Assembly (NCBI GenBank): GCA_005217565.1
Contig: SJCO01000008.1
Coordinates: forward strand, 124,001 to 188,000
Length of the DNA stretch: 64,000 nt
Origin: Puteibacter caeruleilacunae
GTDB lineage: Bacteria; Bacteroidota; Bacteroidia; Bacteroidales; Prolixibacteraceae
Direction: 5' to 3'
The notes beneath the pieces were generated by a model, which did no database searches, was not told the DNA's origin, and worked only from the letters and a program-made list of their open reading frames with translations. Positions 41,790-50,544 of the stretch are shown here, piece after piece; positions within the stretch are counted from its first letter, which is position 1; the number at the start of each line of letters is the position of its first letter. Both the position numbers and the translations under genes were made by a program.

Positions 41790-42296
41790 ATGAAACAATT
41801 AACGGTAAAACAGAAAAAATGGTTAAAGTCAATCCATTTAATTGCAGCTGGTATATGGATAACAACCGGCTTGGTTATGTTTCTAGTACATTTTATGAGT
41901 GGAGACTTAACATCAGGAGATCAGGTTCATTTGCTGAATAAAATTATCTATTTTATAGATATGAAAATACTTGTTCCATCGGCAATTATTTGCCTCTTAA
42001 CAGGTTGGATGTACTCTCACCTTACCCAATGGGGATACTTTAAACATGGCTGGATGATATTTAAATGGATAATTACAGTACTTATTATCGTACTGGGTAC
42101 GGTATTTTCGGAACCATGGATTTCTAATATGGTAAAAATATCAGGAGACCTAGGTCTGGATGCAATGCATAATTCCGATTACTTGTGGTATGAGCGAAGT
42201 CACAATATTCTAGGTGTTTGCATGACTAGTACCCTAATTATTGCTGTTTTTATTTCAATATTTAAGCCCAAGAAATCACGAAAAAAGAATACTTAA
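41790..42296 (+). CDS. Four-helix membrane protein (DUF2269-like)
   Basis: 168 aa from ATG 41790; the in-frame ATG at 41724 lies inside the repeat and adds an unlikely N-terminus (MRVIKIHREFH). Four membrane helices with KSIHLIAAGIWITTGLVMFLVHF at the start, histidines in the first and later helices (LKSIHLIA, SHNILGV), as in DUF2269/cytochrome-like small membrane proteins. Function unknown. It follows the MarR gene on the same strand and may be MarR-controlled. Confidence 0.65.
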   Translation: MKQLTVKQKKWLKSIHLIAAGIWITTGLVMFLVHFMSGDLTSGDQVHLLNKIIYFIDMKILVPSAIICLLTGWMYSHLTQWGYFKHGWMIFKWIITVLIIVLGTVFSEPWISNMVKISGDLGLDAMHNSDYLWYERSHNILGVCMTSTLIIAVFISIFKPKKSRKKNT

Positions 42297-42334
42297 TAAC
42301 ATTTTGGATAGGTAGTAACTAAGGTTTATTTCTG

Positions 42335-42370
42335 TATATTTGTCTTTCGCTGGAATGTATATTTCCAGCG
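42335..42370 (+). promoter_or_regulatory. Promoter -7 box and leader hairpin of the sensor-regulator gene
   Basis: TATATTTG (42335-42342) fits TAnnTTTG; no -33 TTG at normal spacing. Starting at the expected transcript 5' end is a perfect stem CGCTGGAA / TTCCAGCG (42348-42370), which would cap the mRNA with a hairpin. Confidence 0.5.
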
Positions 42371-42401
42371 ATTGTTACGAAATAGATAGTCTTTCAAACC
42401 T

Positions 42402-45134
42402 ATGCTCAAATATCTAACTATACTTATCTGTTTTATCTTCATTGTTGTGCCTCAAAATATCTTGGCAAGCTATGTGGTTAAATCCATCACAATTGATGAT
42501 AATCTTACATCAAATAGAATTTCATCTCTCGAGATCGATAGTCTGAATACACTGTGGATAGGTTCTAATCTAGGATTAAATAGTTATTGCAACGACAATG
42601 TAACAAATCATCCTTTCTTTTCAGGAGCAGAAATTTATTCCATTAAAGAGCTATCGAAGGGTAAAATTGTTGTTTATTCGAATTTGGGAGTGCATATATA
42701 CTCGTATGTGACCAGTAAAATTGAACGCATAGGAGAGAAGAATGTCAAGTTCACAGGCATTCATATTTTTAATAATAAGCTGTACCTGGCTAGTGCTAAT
42801 ATGAAGGTATACTCTTATACCGATTCGTTGAAAGTGTTGCTGGATGTTAAAGCGTTGCTACCTGATCTGCCAAAGAATGTTTTTCCGTCTAAAATACTTC
42901 TTACATCTAAAGGGAAAATGTTTTTAATGTTGAGTAACTATGGTGTGGTAACACTCAACACTAATAATTTTGAAATAGAAAATACTTATCATCATCAAGT
43001 GTGGAAGTATGTAGATGCTGTTGAACTTAATGAGCAGGTGTATGTTGCAAGTTATTTAGGTGTATTTATCCTTGATGCCCAGGGTAACATTGTAAAGACA
43101 ATTGATAAAAAGAGTGGACAGCTACCTGATAATATTGTGATGGATTTGTTGGTGAATCATCAACGTAATGAGGTATGGATTGGCTTGGATAACTTCGGGA
43201 TATATGCCATTAATAATAAATTAGAGGCTTACGATTTGGGAGCTCTTCCGGAATATTCTTATCTCAAAAATCGCACGGTAACTTCTATTCAGTTTGATAA
43301 GTACCATAACGTGTACACCGGTTCGGTGTATGAGGGATTATTGATTGCAGTGGACTCGCCATTTAAGGAATTGGTAAGTGAAACAGTGACTGGTAAAGTT
43401 AAGCCAATTGTCTTGGCTGTTCATAAGGATACTGATGGTAAGGTTTGGTGTGGAACTGATAATATGGGGCTTTTCTCTATTGATTCACTTGGGAATATAC
43501 AACGGTATTTTAAGAAAGAGTATCGGGTAATAAACTTTGTTGAGCCATATTCAAAGAATGAGTTACTGGTGATAGGCTATAATACTGGGGCTGCAATATT
43601 CAATACTAAGACTGGTAAATATAAGCCGATTACTGAGATTAATGGATTAGCACAAATTGGAATGATGCCCAATTGTAAGTTATTTACCGACAAAGAAGGG
43701 TGTAAATGGGTATTTTCTCATCGACTCTTTCGTATTGCTTCTGATTATAAATCGTTGAAAGAGATAAAGGATCCTAAAGGGAATAAGTTTGTGGGACTGC
43801 TTAAGTTCTCTGGTGATAGTGAGGGAAGGGTATGGTTTGCAGATAAGTCAAGCTTTTATTGCTATAATACTGAGACAGAACAGTATGACTATACACAGCA
43901 TCTAGATTTTAAAGGCGATCAATTTATTGCTCTATGTTCAGGTAAAAAAGATGAGGTTGTTCTTACTACCAAGCAGGACGTTTATAGGTTTGACCTTAAG
44001 TCTAATGAGGTTCAGAAATATCCATTCCCATTTAAGAATAAAAGAATTGTAAAGGTGCTTTACCAGGCTGCAATGGATCGTTATGTTTTCATGACTAGCA
44101 AAGATATTGTTGTGGCTAAAATTTCTGACTCGATAAGCAATGTCTCAATCTTAAATACCAATAGCTTGCATAGTAGAATGTATTTTCCAAATTCATCAAT
44201 ATTACTCGGTGAGACTATCTATGCAGGATATGATGGAGGTGTGTGCGAATTTAATCTTAATGAAATTTATCAGGAAGATAGAGGAGAGAAGGTTCAAACA
44301 CTTATGATTAGAGCCGAAAATGGGAGATTTAACGATCGAGATACAAGTGTTGTCTTGTTTAATGGAGATAGGGATGTGACATTTAGAAGATCGTTATCGG
44401 ACTATTCAATAACCTTTCAAGGGGAAATGATCGCTAAACAGAATAAGGTCAGATACTTATATGTGTTGGATGGTTTAGATGAGGAATGGAATTCTACAGA
44501 GATTAATTCAGTTACTTATAGTAAGCTAAAGCCTGGAAATTATAAATTTCGGATTAAGAGTATTGATAATCGTGGACTTGAAGGAAAAGAACATGTATTG
44601 ACCATAGCCATAAAGTCTCCCTTGCTTCTATCAAATCTTTTTATCGCTATCTATTTGTTGATTGTATTGGGTATTGTGAGCATTGTTATTCTTTATTATC
44701 GTCGAAAGCTGACTTCAAAGATTGTTGTTGATTGGAATATTCCTGGTAAAAAAAATCTAGAGGTAAAGGATGATAAGAATGAGGATGAAATTTTCATCGG
44801 TGAATTTAAAAGTGTCATTGAGAATAATATATCCAATTGTGATATTCATGTAAATGAAATTGCCAGGGAACTACATGTTAGTAGAACTGTGCTTTATGAG
44901 AAGGTGAAGAAAATCTCGGGATATTCAGTAAAAGCATTTATTAATGAAGTTCGTTTGAAAAAAGCGAAAAGTATGCTTGAAGATCCTGACATTAATATTA
45001 ATGATATTTCAATTGAGTGTGGTTTTAATAGTGCTTCGTATTTTAGTACTGCCTTTAAAAAATCGTTCGATAAATCTCCATCAAAATATCGAAACGATTA
45101 TCTACGTCAGGTAGTAGATCAGAATAAGAATTAG
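42402..45134 (+). CDS. Membrane sensor-regulator: two-component propeller, Y_Y_Y domain, TM helix, AraC HTH, no kinase
   Basis: 910 aa. N-terminal signal/anchor (about 1-22), periplasmic beta-propeller of Reg_prop repeats (about 30-630, e.g. ISSLEIDSLNTLWIGSNLGL), Y_Y_Y domain (about 655-740), one membrane helix (about 745-767, LFIAIYLLIVLGIVSIVILYY), and a cytoplasmic AraC HTH (about 800-905, DININDISIECGFNSASYFSTAFKKSFDKSPSKYR). Hybrid two-component systems have HisKA, HATPase and REC between membrane and HTH; all are absent. It resembles SusR-like one-component sensors. It precedes the large PUL and is surely its regulator, binding a glycan fragment in the periplasm. Confidence 0.9.
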   Translation: MLKYLTILICFIFIVVPQNILASYVVKSITIDDNLTSNRISSLEIDSLNTLWIGSNLGLNSYCNDNVTNHPFFSGAEIYSIKELSKGKIVVYSNLGVHIYSYVTSKIERIGEKNVKFTGIHIFNNKLYLASANMKVYSYTDSLKVLLDVKALLPDLPKNVFPSKILLTSKGKMFLMLSNYGVVTLNTNNFEIENTYHHQVWKYVDAVELNEQVYVASYLGVFILDAQGNIVKTIDKKSGQLPDNIVMDLLVNHQRNEVWIGLDNFGIYAINNKLEAYDLGALPEYSYLKNRTVTSIQFDKYHNVYTGSVYEGLLIAVDSPFKELVSETVTGKVKPIVLAVHKDTDGKVWCGTDNMGLFSIDSLGNIQRYFKKEYRVINFVEPYSKNELLVIGYNTGAAIFNTKTGKYKPITEINGLAQIGMMPNCKLFTDKEGCKWVFSHRLFRIASDYKSLKEIKDPKGNKFVGLLKFSGDSEGRVWFADKSSFYCYNTETEQYDYTQHLDFKGDQFIALCSGKKDEVVLTTKQDVYRFDLKSNEVQKYPFPFKNKRIVKVLYQAAMDRYVFMTSKDIVVAKISDSISNVSILNTNSLHSRMYFPNSSILLGETIYAGYDGGVCEFNLNEIYQEDRGEKVQTLMIRAENGRFNDRDTSVVLFNGDRDVTFRRSLSDYSITFQGEMIAKQNKVRYLYVLDGLDEEWNSTEINSVTYSKLKPGNYKFRIKSIDNRGLEGKEHVLTIAIKSPLLLSNLFIAIYLLIVLGIVSIVILYYRRKLTSKIVVDWNIPGKKNLEVKDDKNEDEIFIGEFKSVIENNISNCDIHVNEIARELHVSRTVLYEKVKKISGYSVKAFINEVRLKKAKSMLEDPDININDISIECGFNSASYFSTAFKKSFDKSPSKYRNDYLRQVVDQNKN

Positions 45135-45450
45135 AATTTTTCAAATGTTACTTCGTGTTGTTCGTTTCATCTGAATAAGATCGTAGTTTCTGCTTTTTCT
45201 TAAGAAAATCCTTGATTGTTGTAAGTTGTTGTTAATTAGTGTTCTGTACGTTTTTAAAAACAGCCTCGGATATTATTAAAAAACGTTATAAAATCATGTG
45301 TTTAGTGTTGTATGTTGCTGGTCGTCAGACTGGTGGATGTTTTTAAAAAAAGAAACATTTTTTTTCAAAATTCCGTGTGATTCTCTCTTGTTAGTTTCGT
45401 GATGTAAGATCGTTTTTCAGAGCTAAACATCAATTAAATAAAAGAGAAAC
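45135..45450 (+). other. Upstream region of the PUL
   Basis: No gene. GTTTTTAAAAA occurs twice (45250 and 45339), the first as a palindrome GTTTTTAAAAAC; candidate sites for the sensor-regulator. TAGTTTCG (45392-45399) is one base off the -7 consensus. A 16-bp relic of the modular repeat start is at 45160-45175 in reverse orientation. Confidence 0.35.
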
Positions 45451-48400
45451 ATGAACATTAAACACTTATGGAAAGAATGCAAATTAATCTTATTTATGGG
45501 ATTATGGCTTTTCGCAGTTTTGCCAACGTATGCAGCTGGGGAAAGGGCAACTATCAGTGGATCTGCTCCTGCAGAGTCTCAACAGACGAAGGAACGGAAG
45601 ATCGAAGGAAAAGTACTTGACGAAAATGGTGATCCTTTAATTGGAGTAACTGTTTTTATTCGGGCAACAGGCTTTGGTACTGTAACCGATGCTAGTGGAT
45701 TATTTCATCTGGTAGTTGAAGGTGATCCTTTAATTGAATTGTCTTTTATCGGTTATGAGACAATTAAAGTCGCAACTGCTAAAAAGAGCTTTATTAAGGT
45801 GAACATGAAACCTAACACATCCGACCTTGATGAAGTTGTTGTTGTTGCGTATGGTACTAAGAAAAAGGCAACAGTAACGGGGGCCTTGACGACCGTTGAA
45901 ACGGAAGAACTGATTAGAACTCCTGCTACCAGTGTAGTTAACTCACTGGCTGGAGTGATGCCTGGTGTAACTACTATTCAGGGTAGCGGACAGCCTGGTA
46001 AAGATGCTGCCAAAATTTATGTGCGAGGTACTGCATCGTTGGGTTCTGACGTAGCTCCATTGATATTGGTGGATGGAGTAGAAAGACCATTTCATGATCT
46101 GGATCCTAACGAGATTGAAAGTATTTCAGTATTGAAAGATGCTTCGTCGACTGCTGTGTTTGGGGTACGTGGAGCAAATGGAGTTGTTTTGGTTACCACC
46201 AAGCAAGGTTTGTTTGGGAAACCTCAAATTAGCTTTAGTAGTTCCATGGGTATAGAAAAACCTGACGATCTATACCAGAGTGCCAGTAGTTACGACTATG
46301 CTAAACACTGGAACTACATGATGGATGCGGATAATAATAAGAACAAGTTCTCACCTGAGGCCGTGGAAGCATTTCGCACAGGTTCTGATCCTATTATGTA
46401 TCCTAGTGTTGATTGGGCCGACTACATGTTTAAAGACTACTATATTCAGAGTCGCCATAACGTATCGGTTTCTGGTGGTGCCAAAAAGGTAACGTATTTT
46501 GTGTCTTTGGGATATCAGTATCAGAATGGTTTGATGAAGTCGATGGAGGACCTGCAAGGTTATGACAATAACTTTAAGAACCGTCGTTATAACTACCGTT
46601 CAAACATTACAGTTAATCTAACTGAGACGACAAAGATGAAGGTAAATCTTGGTGGGGTTTACAATGAACTAACTGATCCTATTATTTGTACAGGATTGAA
46701 TGGCAGCTTAGGGCATATGTATAATCGTCCTTTTGTTTATGCTACACGATGGACACTTCCTTTTGCCAGTCCTGGTTTTGTTGATGGCAAGCACTATAAA
46801 TTAAAAGCGGGAAGAGGATTGCTTCCTACTGGTTTTGGTATGCGTGAGGGGATCTGGGCCTTGTACGGGTATGGTTATCGTAATGTGAACTCAAACCGTT
46901 TAAATATGGATATCGATATTTCACAGGATTTAGCTTCGATAACTAAAGGTTTGAAGGTTTCTGTAAAAGGGGCTTATAATGTGAATTATCAAACAATTAA
47001 GGCTTTTAGAGGATCACAACCTACGTTTTTCCCTGCTTACCGAAGCACTTTAGAGAGTCCAACGCTTGCTACTACCGATCCTTCATTTGATAAGGAGATT
47101 GTTCTTGAACGTTCAGGTAGAGTGAATGATTTGAACTATGCAGAAAAATCATCGAGAGGTAGAAATTGGTATATCGAAGGTCGTGTTAACTACAACAGAT
47201 CTTTTAATAATCATAACGTCGGAGGTCTTTTCCTGTATAATCAATCTCGTAAATATTATCCAGGCTCATACAATTATATTCCTTTAAGTTACATTGGTTA
47301 TGTTGGTCGTTTTACCTATAACTATATGCAGCGCTATCTGCTTGATATTAGTATGGGATATAATGGTTCTGAGAATTTTGCTCCAGGAAGTACACGTTAC
47401 GGATTCTTCCCTTCAGTATCAGCTGGTTGGGTTGTTTCGGAAGAGGGTTTTGCAAAAGGACAGAACATATTTACCTACATGAAGTTGAGGGGAAGTATCG
47501 GTAAAGTAGGTAGCGACAAGAGTGGCTCTCGATTCTTATATATGCCTGAAACATGGAATTCGGGTAAAGGACTAAGTTTTGGAGTTGATAATACAACGCT
47601 TGAGCCTGCTTATGTACAGGGTACGCCTGGTAACAGAGAGGTTACCTGGGAAACATCAACTAAAACCAACCTGGGTATTGATGTTAAGTTTATTGACGAT
47701 AAGTTATCTGTAACAGCTGATGTTTATTCCGACAAAAGGGAAGGAATCTTAATTAATCCTAAGTCAATTCCTGGAATCATCGCTACAAGTTCTCCTAAAC
47801 TGAATATTGGTAAGGTTACTAACAAAGGATATGAAATTCTTATCGGATGGCAAGATAATACACATCCTAATTTCAAGTATAACCTGTCGGCAAACTTATC
47901 TTATGCAAAGAATAAAATCATCGATCAGGATGAATTGCCATCAGACTATTCATGGCAGCTTTATGAAGGTGGCTCAACTGGTAGAGGTGGATTGGAATAT
48001 AAGTTCTTGAGATTGTACCAAAGAGAAGACTTCATTGAAGATGTGCATGGAAATCTAACACTTAATCCTGAATTACCTCAACCTTCAAGTAATGTGAGTC
48101 CTGGTGATGCAATGTACGAAGATGTGAGTGGAGATCACATTGTGAATGACTTGGATAAAATGGTGTGGGGACGTTCATCTATTCCTGAGTATACTTTCGG
48201 TTTCAATTCAAACTTTACTTATAAGCGCTTCTCATTGTTCATGCAGTGGATGGGAGTAACTAATGTAAATAAGATGGCTCACGTTGGTCACCGTCAGATA
48301 TTTGGTAATCCTAAGAATATGGGATTGAATCAAATGTGGGTTGATAATGTGTGGACACCAGACAGAACCGATTCGCCATGGCCAAGAGCTACAAAAAACA

Positions 48401-48675
48401 GAATGGCATGGAATGGTGCAGAGTCTACTTTGTGGGACCTCGATGCAAGTTATATCAGATTGAAAAACCTATCTGTATCATATAATATTGATAAGAAGTT
48501 TAAACTGATTGAGAAACTTGGAATTAAGCAGGCTACCATTACTTTGAGTGGTTATAATCTATTCACCTTTGATAGATTAGAATATTTTGATCCTGAGGGA
48601 GATGATATTACAAACTGGAATGGTTCTTACCCACTGACAAGAATCTATAACTGTTCCGTTAAGGTGAATTTCTAG
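45451..48675 (+). CDS. SusC-family TonB-linked transporter, PUL pair 1
   Basis: 1074 aa. Signal peptide ending near PTYAA (about residue 29), CarboxypepD_reg-like domain (about 50-125, GKVLDENGDPLIGVTVFIR), plug (about 130-250, VAYGTKKKATVTGAL and ISVLKDASSTAVFGVRGANG), and a large barrel ending in VKVNF. Takes up oligosaccharides with its SusD partner, which starts 33 nt downstream. First gene of the long plus-strand PUL. Confidence 0.95.
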   Translation: MNIKHLWKECKLILFMGLWLFAVLPTYAAGERATISGSAPAESQQTKERKIEGKVLDENGDPLIGVTVFIRATGFGTVTDASGLFHLVVEGDPLIELSFIGYETIKVATAKKSFIKVNMKPNTSDLDEVVVVAYGTKKKATVTGALTTVETEELIRTPATSVVNSLAGVMPGVTTIQGSGQPGKDAAKIYVRGTASLGSDVAPLILVDGVERPFHDLDPNEIESISVLKDASSTAVFGVRGANGVVLVTTKQGLFGKPQISFSSSMGIEKPDDLYQSASSYDYAKHWNYMMDADNNKNKFSPEAVEAFRTGSDPIMYPSVDWADYMFKDYYIQSRHNVSVSGGAKKVTYFVSLGYQYQNGLMKSMEDLQGYDNNFKNRRYNYRSNITVNLTETTKMKVNLGGVYNELTDPIICTGLNGSLGHMYNRPFVYATRWTLPFASPGFVDGKHYKLKAGRGLLPTGFGMREGIWALYGYGYRNVNSNRLNMDIDISQDLASITKGLKVSVKGAYNVNYQTIKAFRGSQPTFFPAYRSTLESPTLATTDPSFDKEIVLERSGRVNDLNYAEKSSRGRNWYIEGRVNYNRSFNNHNVGGLFLYNQSRKYYPGSYNYIPLSYIGYVGRFTYNYMQRYLLDISMGYNGSENFAPGSTRYGFFPSVSAGWVVSEEGFAKGQNIFTYMKLRGSIGKVGSDKSGSRFLYMPETWNSGKGLSFGVDNTTLEPAYVQGTPGNREVTWETSTKTNLGIDVKFIDDKLSVTADVYSDKREGILINPKSIPGIIATSSPKLNIGKVTNKGYEILIGWQDNTHPNFKYNLSANLSYAKNKIIDQDELPSDYSWQLYEGGSTGRGGLEYKFLRLYQREDFIEDVHGNLTLNPELPQPSSNVSPGDAMYEDVSGDHIVNDLDKMVWGRSSIPEYTFGFNSNFTYKRFSLFMQWMGVTNVNKMAHVGHRQIFGNPKNMGLNQMWVDNVWTPDRTDSPWPRATKNRMAWNGAESTLWDLDASYIRLKNLSVSYNIDKKFKLIEKLGIKQATITLSGYNLFTFDRLEYFDPEGDDITNWNGSYPLTRIYNCSVKVNF

Positions 48676-48708
48676 AGAGATATAGCAACCAAGAAATTTT
48701 AAAGAGAT

Positions 48709-50520
48709 ATGAAAATTATAAATTATAGCTTAATTCTTCTTTGCATGATTATTATTTCATGTTCAGAGGTAAAATTTGGTGATGAGTTTCTAGGAACTCA
48801 ACCGGAGCAATCAGGCGCAACAATTGATACGTTGTTTGCTAATGCAATAAATTCAGACTTGGTGTTGACCAGAGCTTATTCTTATCTTCCTTATGGTCTA
48901 CCTGTTAGTCATGGTGGTCCTGGTGCAGACTGGAATAAACTGGGAGGAGCTGTGTTGGAAGACTTAACCGACTTGAGTCATTCTTTTAATGAGCAGGCTG
49001 GCGTTGGACCGATGAAGTTTTATTATAACGGTGCGCTAACCAGTAGTACTCAAAGTGGCGGACAAGCTTTTCTACTTCATAAAGAACCTATGTGGTTCGC
49101 TATTAAATATGCATGGATTTATCTTGAGAATATTGACCGTGTACCTGATCTTTCTGAATCAGAAAAGAATATAAAGAAGGCTGAAGCCAAGATGATTCTT
49201 GCTATTAGCTATACCGAAATCCTTAGAAATATTGGTGGTATTCCATGGATCGATCATGCTGTCCAACCAAATGATGAGATGAACTTTCCAAGGATATCTT
49301 TTGCACGATCGGTTGATAATATTGTTGACTTGCTTGATGATGTTATTGCTTCTAATTTGCCTTGGAAATGGGCAGGTGCTGAAGATGGTAGAGCAACGAA
49401 AGCAGGTGCTATGGGATTGAAACTTCGTGTTTTGCTTTTTGCTGCAAGTCCTACATTTAACTCAAATACACTTTGGCATGCCGAGGCGGATACGTTAACC
49501 TGTTACACAAACTATAATGTTGATCGTTGGAGACGTGCAAAAGAGGCTGGTGCTGCTTTCTTTAATCAGTTAGCTTCTCAGGGACAATACGGATTGACAA
49601 TGCCTGCAGAAGAAACGCATCAGGCTCGTCGTGAGGCATTTCGTAGCGCTTACTATGATAGAGGTGGTACAGAGGTGTTGATATCTGACCGTCTAAGTGT
49701 GAACGATCAGGCTGCTCATGAGTGGTTTAGAGGTAGTGCTTCGGCATACTGGCCTTTATTAGGACCTACATTGAACTATGTAAATATGTTTTCCTGGGAA
49801 GATGGAACTCCTTTCCCTGATGATTTTAACTGGGAGAATCCTTCTCGTCAACCGTTTTTTAATGTAACTGCTTCACAGGATTTTATTCCGCAACGTGATC
49901 CTCGTTTGTATGAAACAGTTGCTGTTCCTGGCGACCGTGTAGTTGGAAGTCCAATGCCTCTTTATATTGGTGGTAATGGTGATTATAAATCGGCTTGTAC
50001 TGGTTTTAGATTGATGAAATGGATGTTACCAGAGACATCTGATAGGGTAGGACGATTTACTCAGTGGTCATACTTGAGATTACCTGAGGTGATGTTAAGT
50101 TATGCCGAGGCTATCTGTAGAGCAGATGGGGCTCCTAATGCAACCGCTTACCAGATGATTGGAGATGTACGCTCAAGAGTTGGACTGCCTAATATTGCTT
50201 CAGGAATGAATGAAGATGAGTTTGTTGCTGCTGTCATTAAAGAGAGAGCAATGGAATTGGGATACGAGGAAGTAAGATGGTATGACCTGGTTAGAAATAA
50301 CATGCAGGAAGTATTTCAAACACCAATTTTGAGACTTAAAACTACACTTGAGACTTATGGAGCAACTGCTGCTGAACCTTTAACTTATTCTTTTGAGAAG
50401 ATATCAACTCCTGCTCGTTCATGGGCTACCGGAACTTTTGATACGAAATGGTTTTTAGCTCCAATTCCTCAAGCTGAATTAAACAAAGACTATGGACTTG
50501 TGCAAAATCCTGGTTGGTAG
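48709..50520 (+). CDS. SusD-family lipoprotein, PUL pair 1
   Basis: 603 aa, lipobox ISC with Cys18. SusD features: helical N-terminal TPR units, ILRNIGGIPWIDHA, GAMGLKLRVLLFAASPTFN, KERAMELGYEEVRWYDLVR, and the terminal QNPGW. Larger than average (usual about 500-600), with a long central insert. It lids the SusC channel encoded just upstream and binds the glycan at the cell surface. The next SusC-like gene starts 24 nt later, so pairs 1 and 2 form one operon. Confidence 0.93.
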   Translation: MKIINYSLILLCMIIISCSEVKFGDEFLGTQPEQSGATIDTLFANAINSDLVLTRAYSYLPYGLPVSHGGPGADWNKLGGAVLEDLTDLSHSFNEQAGVGPMKFYYNGALTSSTQSGGQAFLLHKEPMWFAIKYAWIYLENIDRVPDLSESEKNIKKAEAKMILAISYTEILRNIGGIPWIDHAVQPNDEMNFPRISFARSVDNIVDLLDDVIASNLPWKWAGAEDGRATKAGAMGLKLRVLLFAASPTFNSNTLWHAEADTLTCYTNYNVDRWRRAKEAGAAFFNQLASQGQYGLTMPAEETHQARREAFRSAYYDRGGTEVLISDRLSVNDQAAHEWFRGSASAYWPLLGPTLNYVNMFSWEDGTPFPDDFNWENPSRQPFFNVTASQDFIPQRDPRLYETVAVPGDRVVGSPMPLYIGGNGDYKSACTGFRLMKWMLPETSDRVGRFTQWSYLRLPEVMLSYAEAICRADGAPNATAYQMIGDVRSRVGLPNIASGMNEDEFVAAVIKERAMELGYEEVRWYDLVRNNMQEVFQTPILRLKTTLETYGATAAEPLTYSFEKISTPARSWATGTFDTKWFLAPIPQAELNKDYGLVQNPGW

Positions 50521-50544
50521 GAAAAAATAATCTAACAAAAGAAT

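Noticed and set aside
45160-45175. Reverse copy of the repeat start, matching ATTCAGATGAAACGAACA
   Set aside because: Only about 16 bases match, the orientation is not toward a start codon and no hairpin follows; too short to count as a unit.
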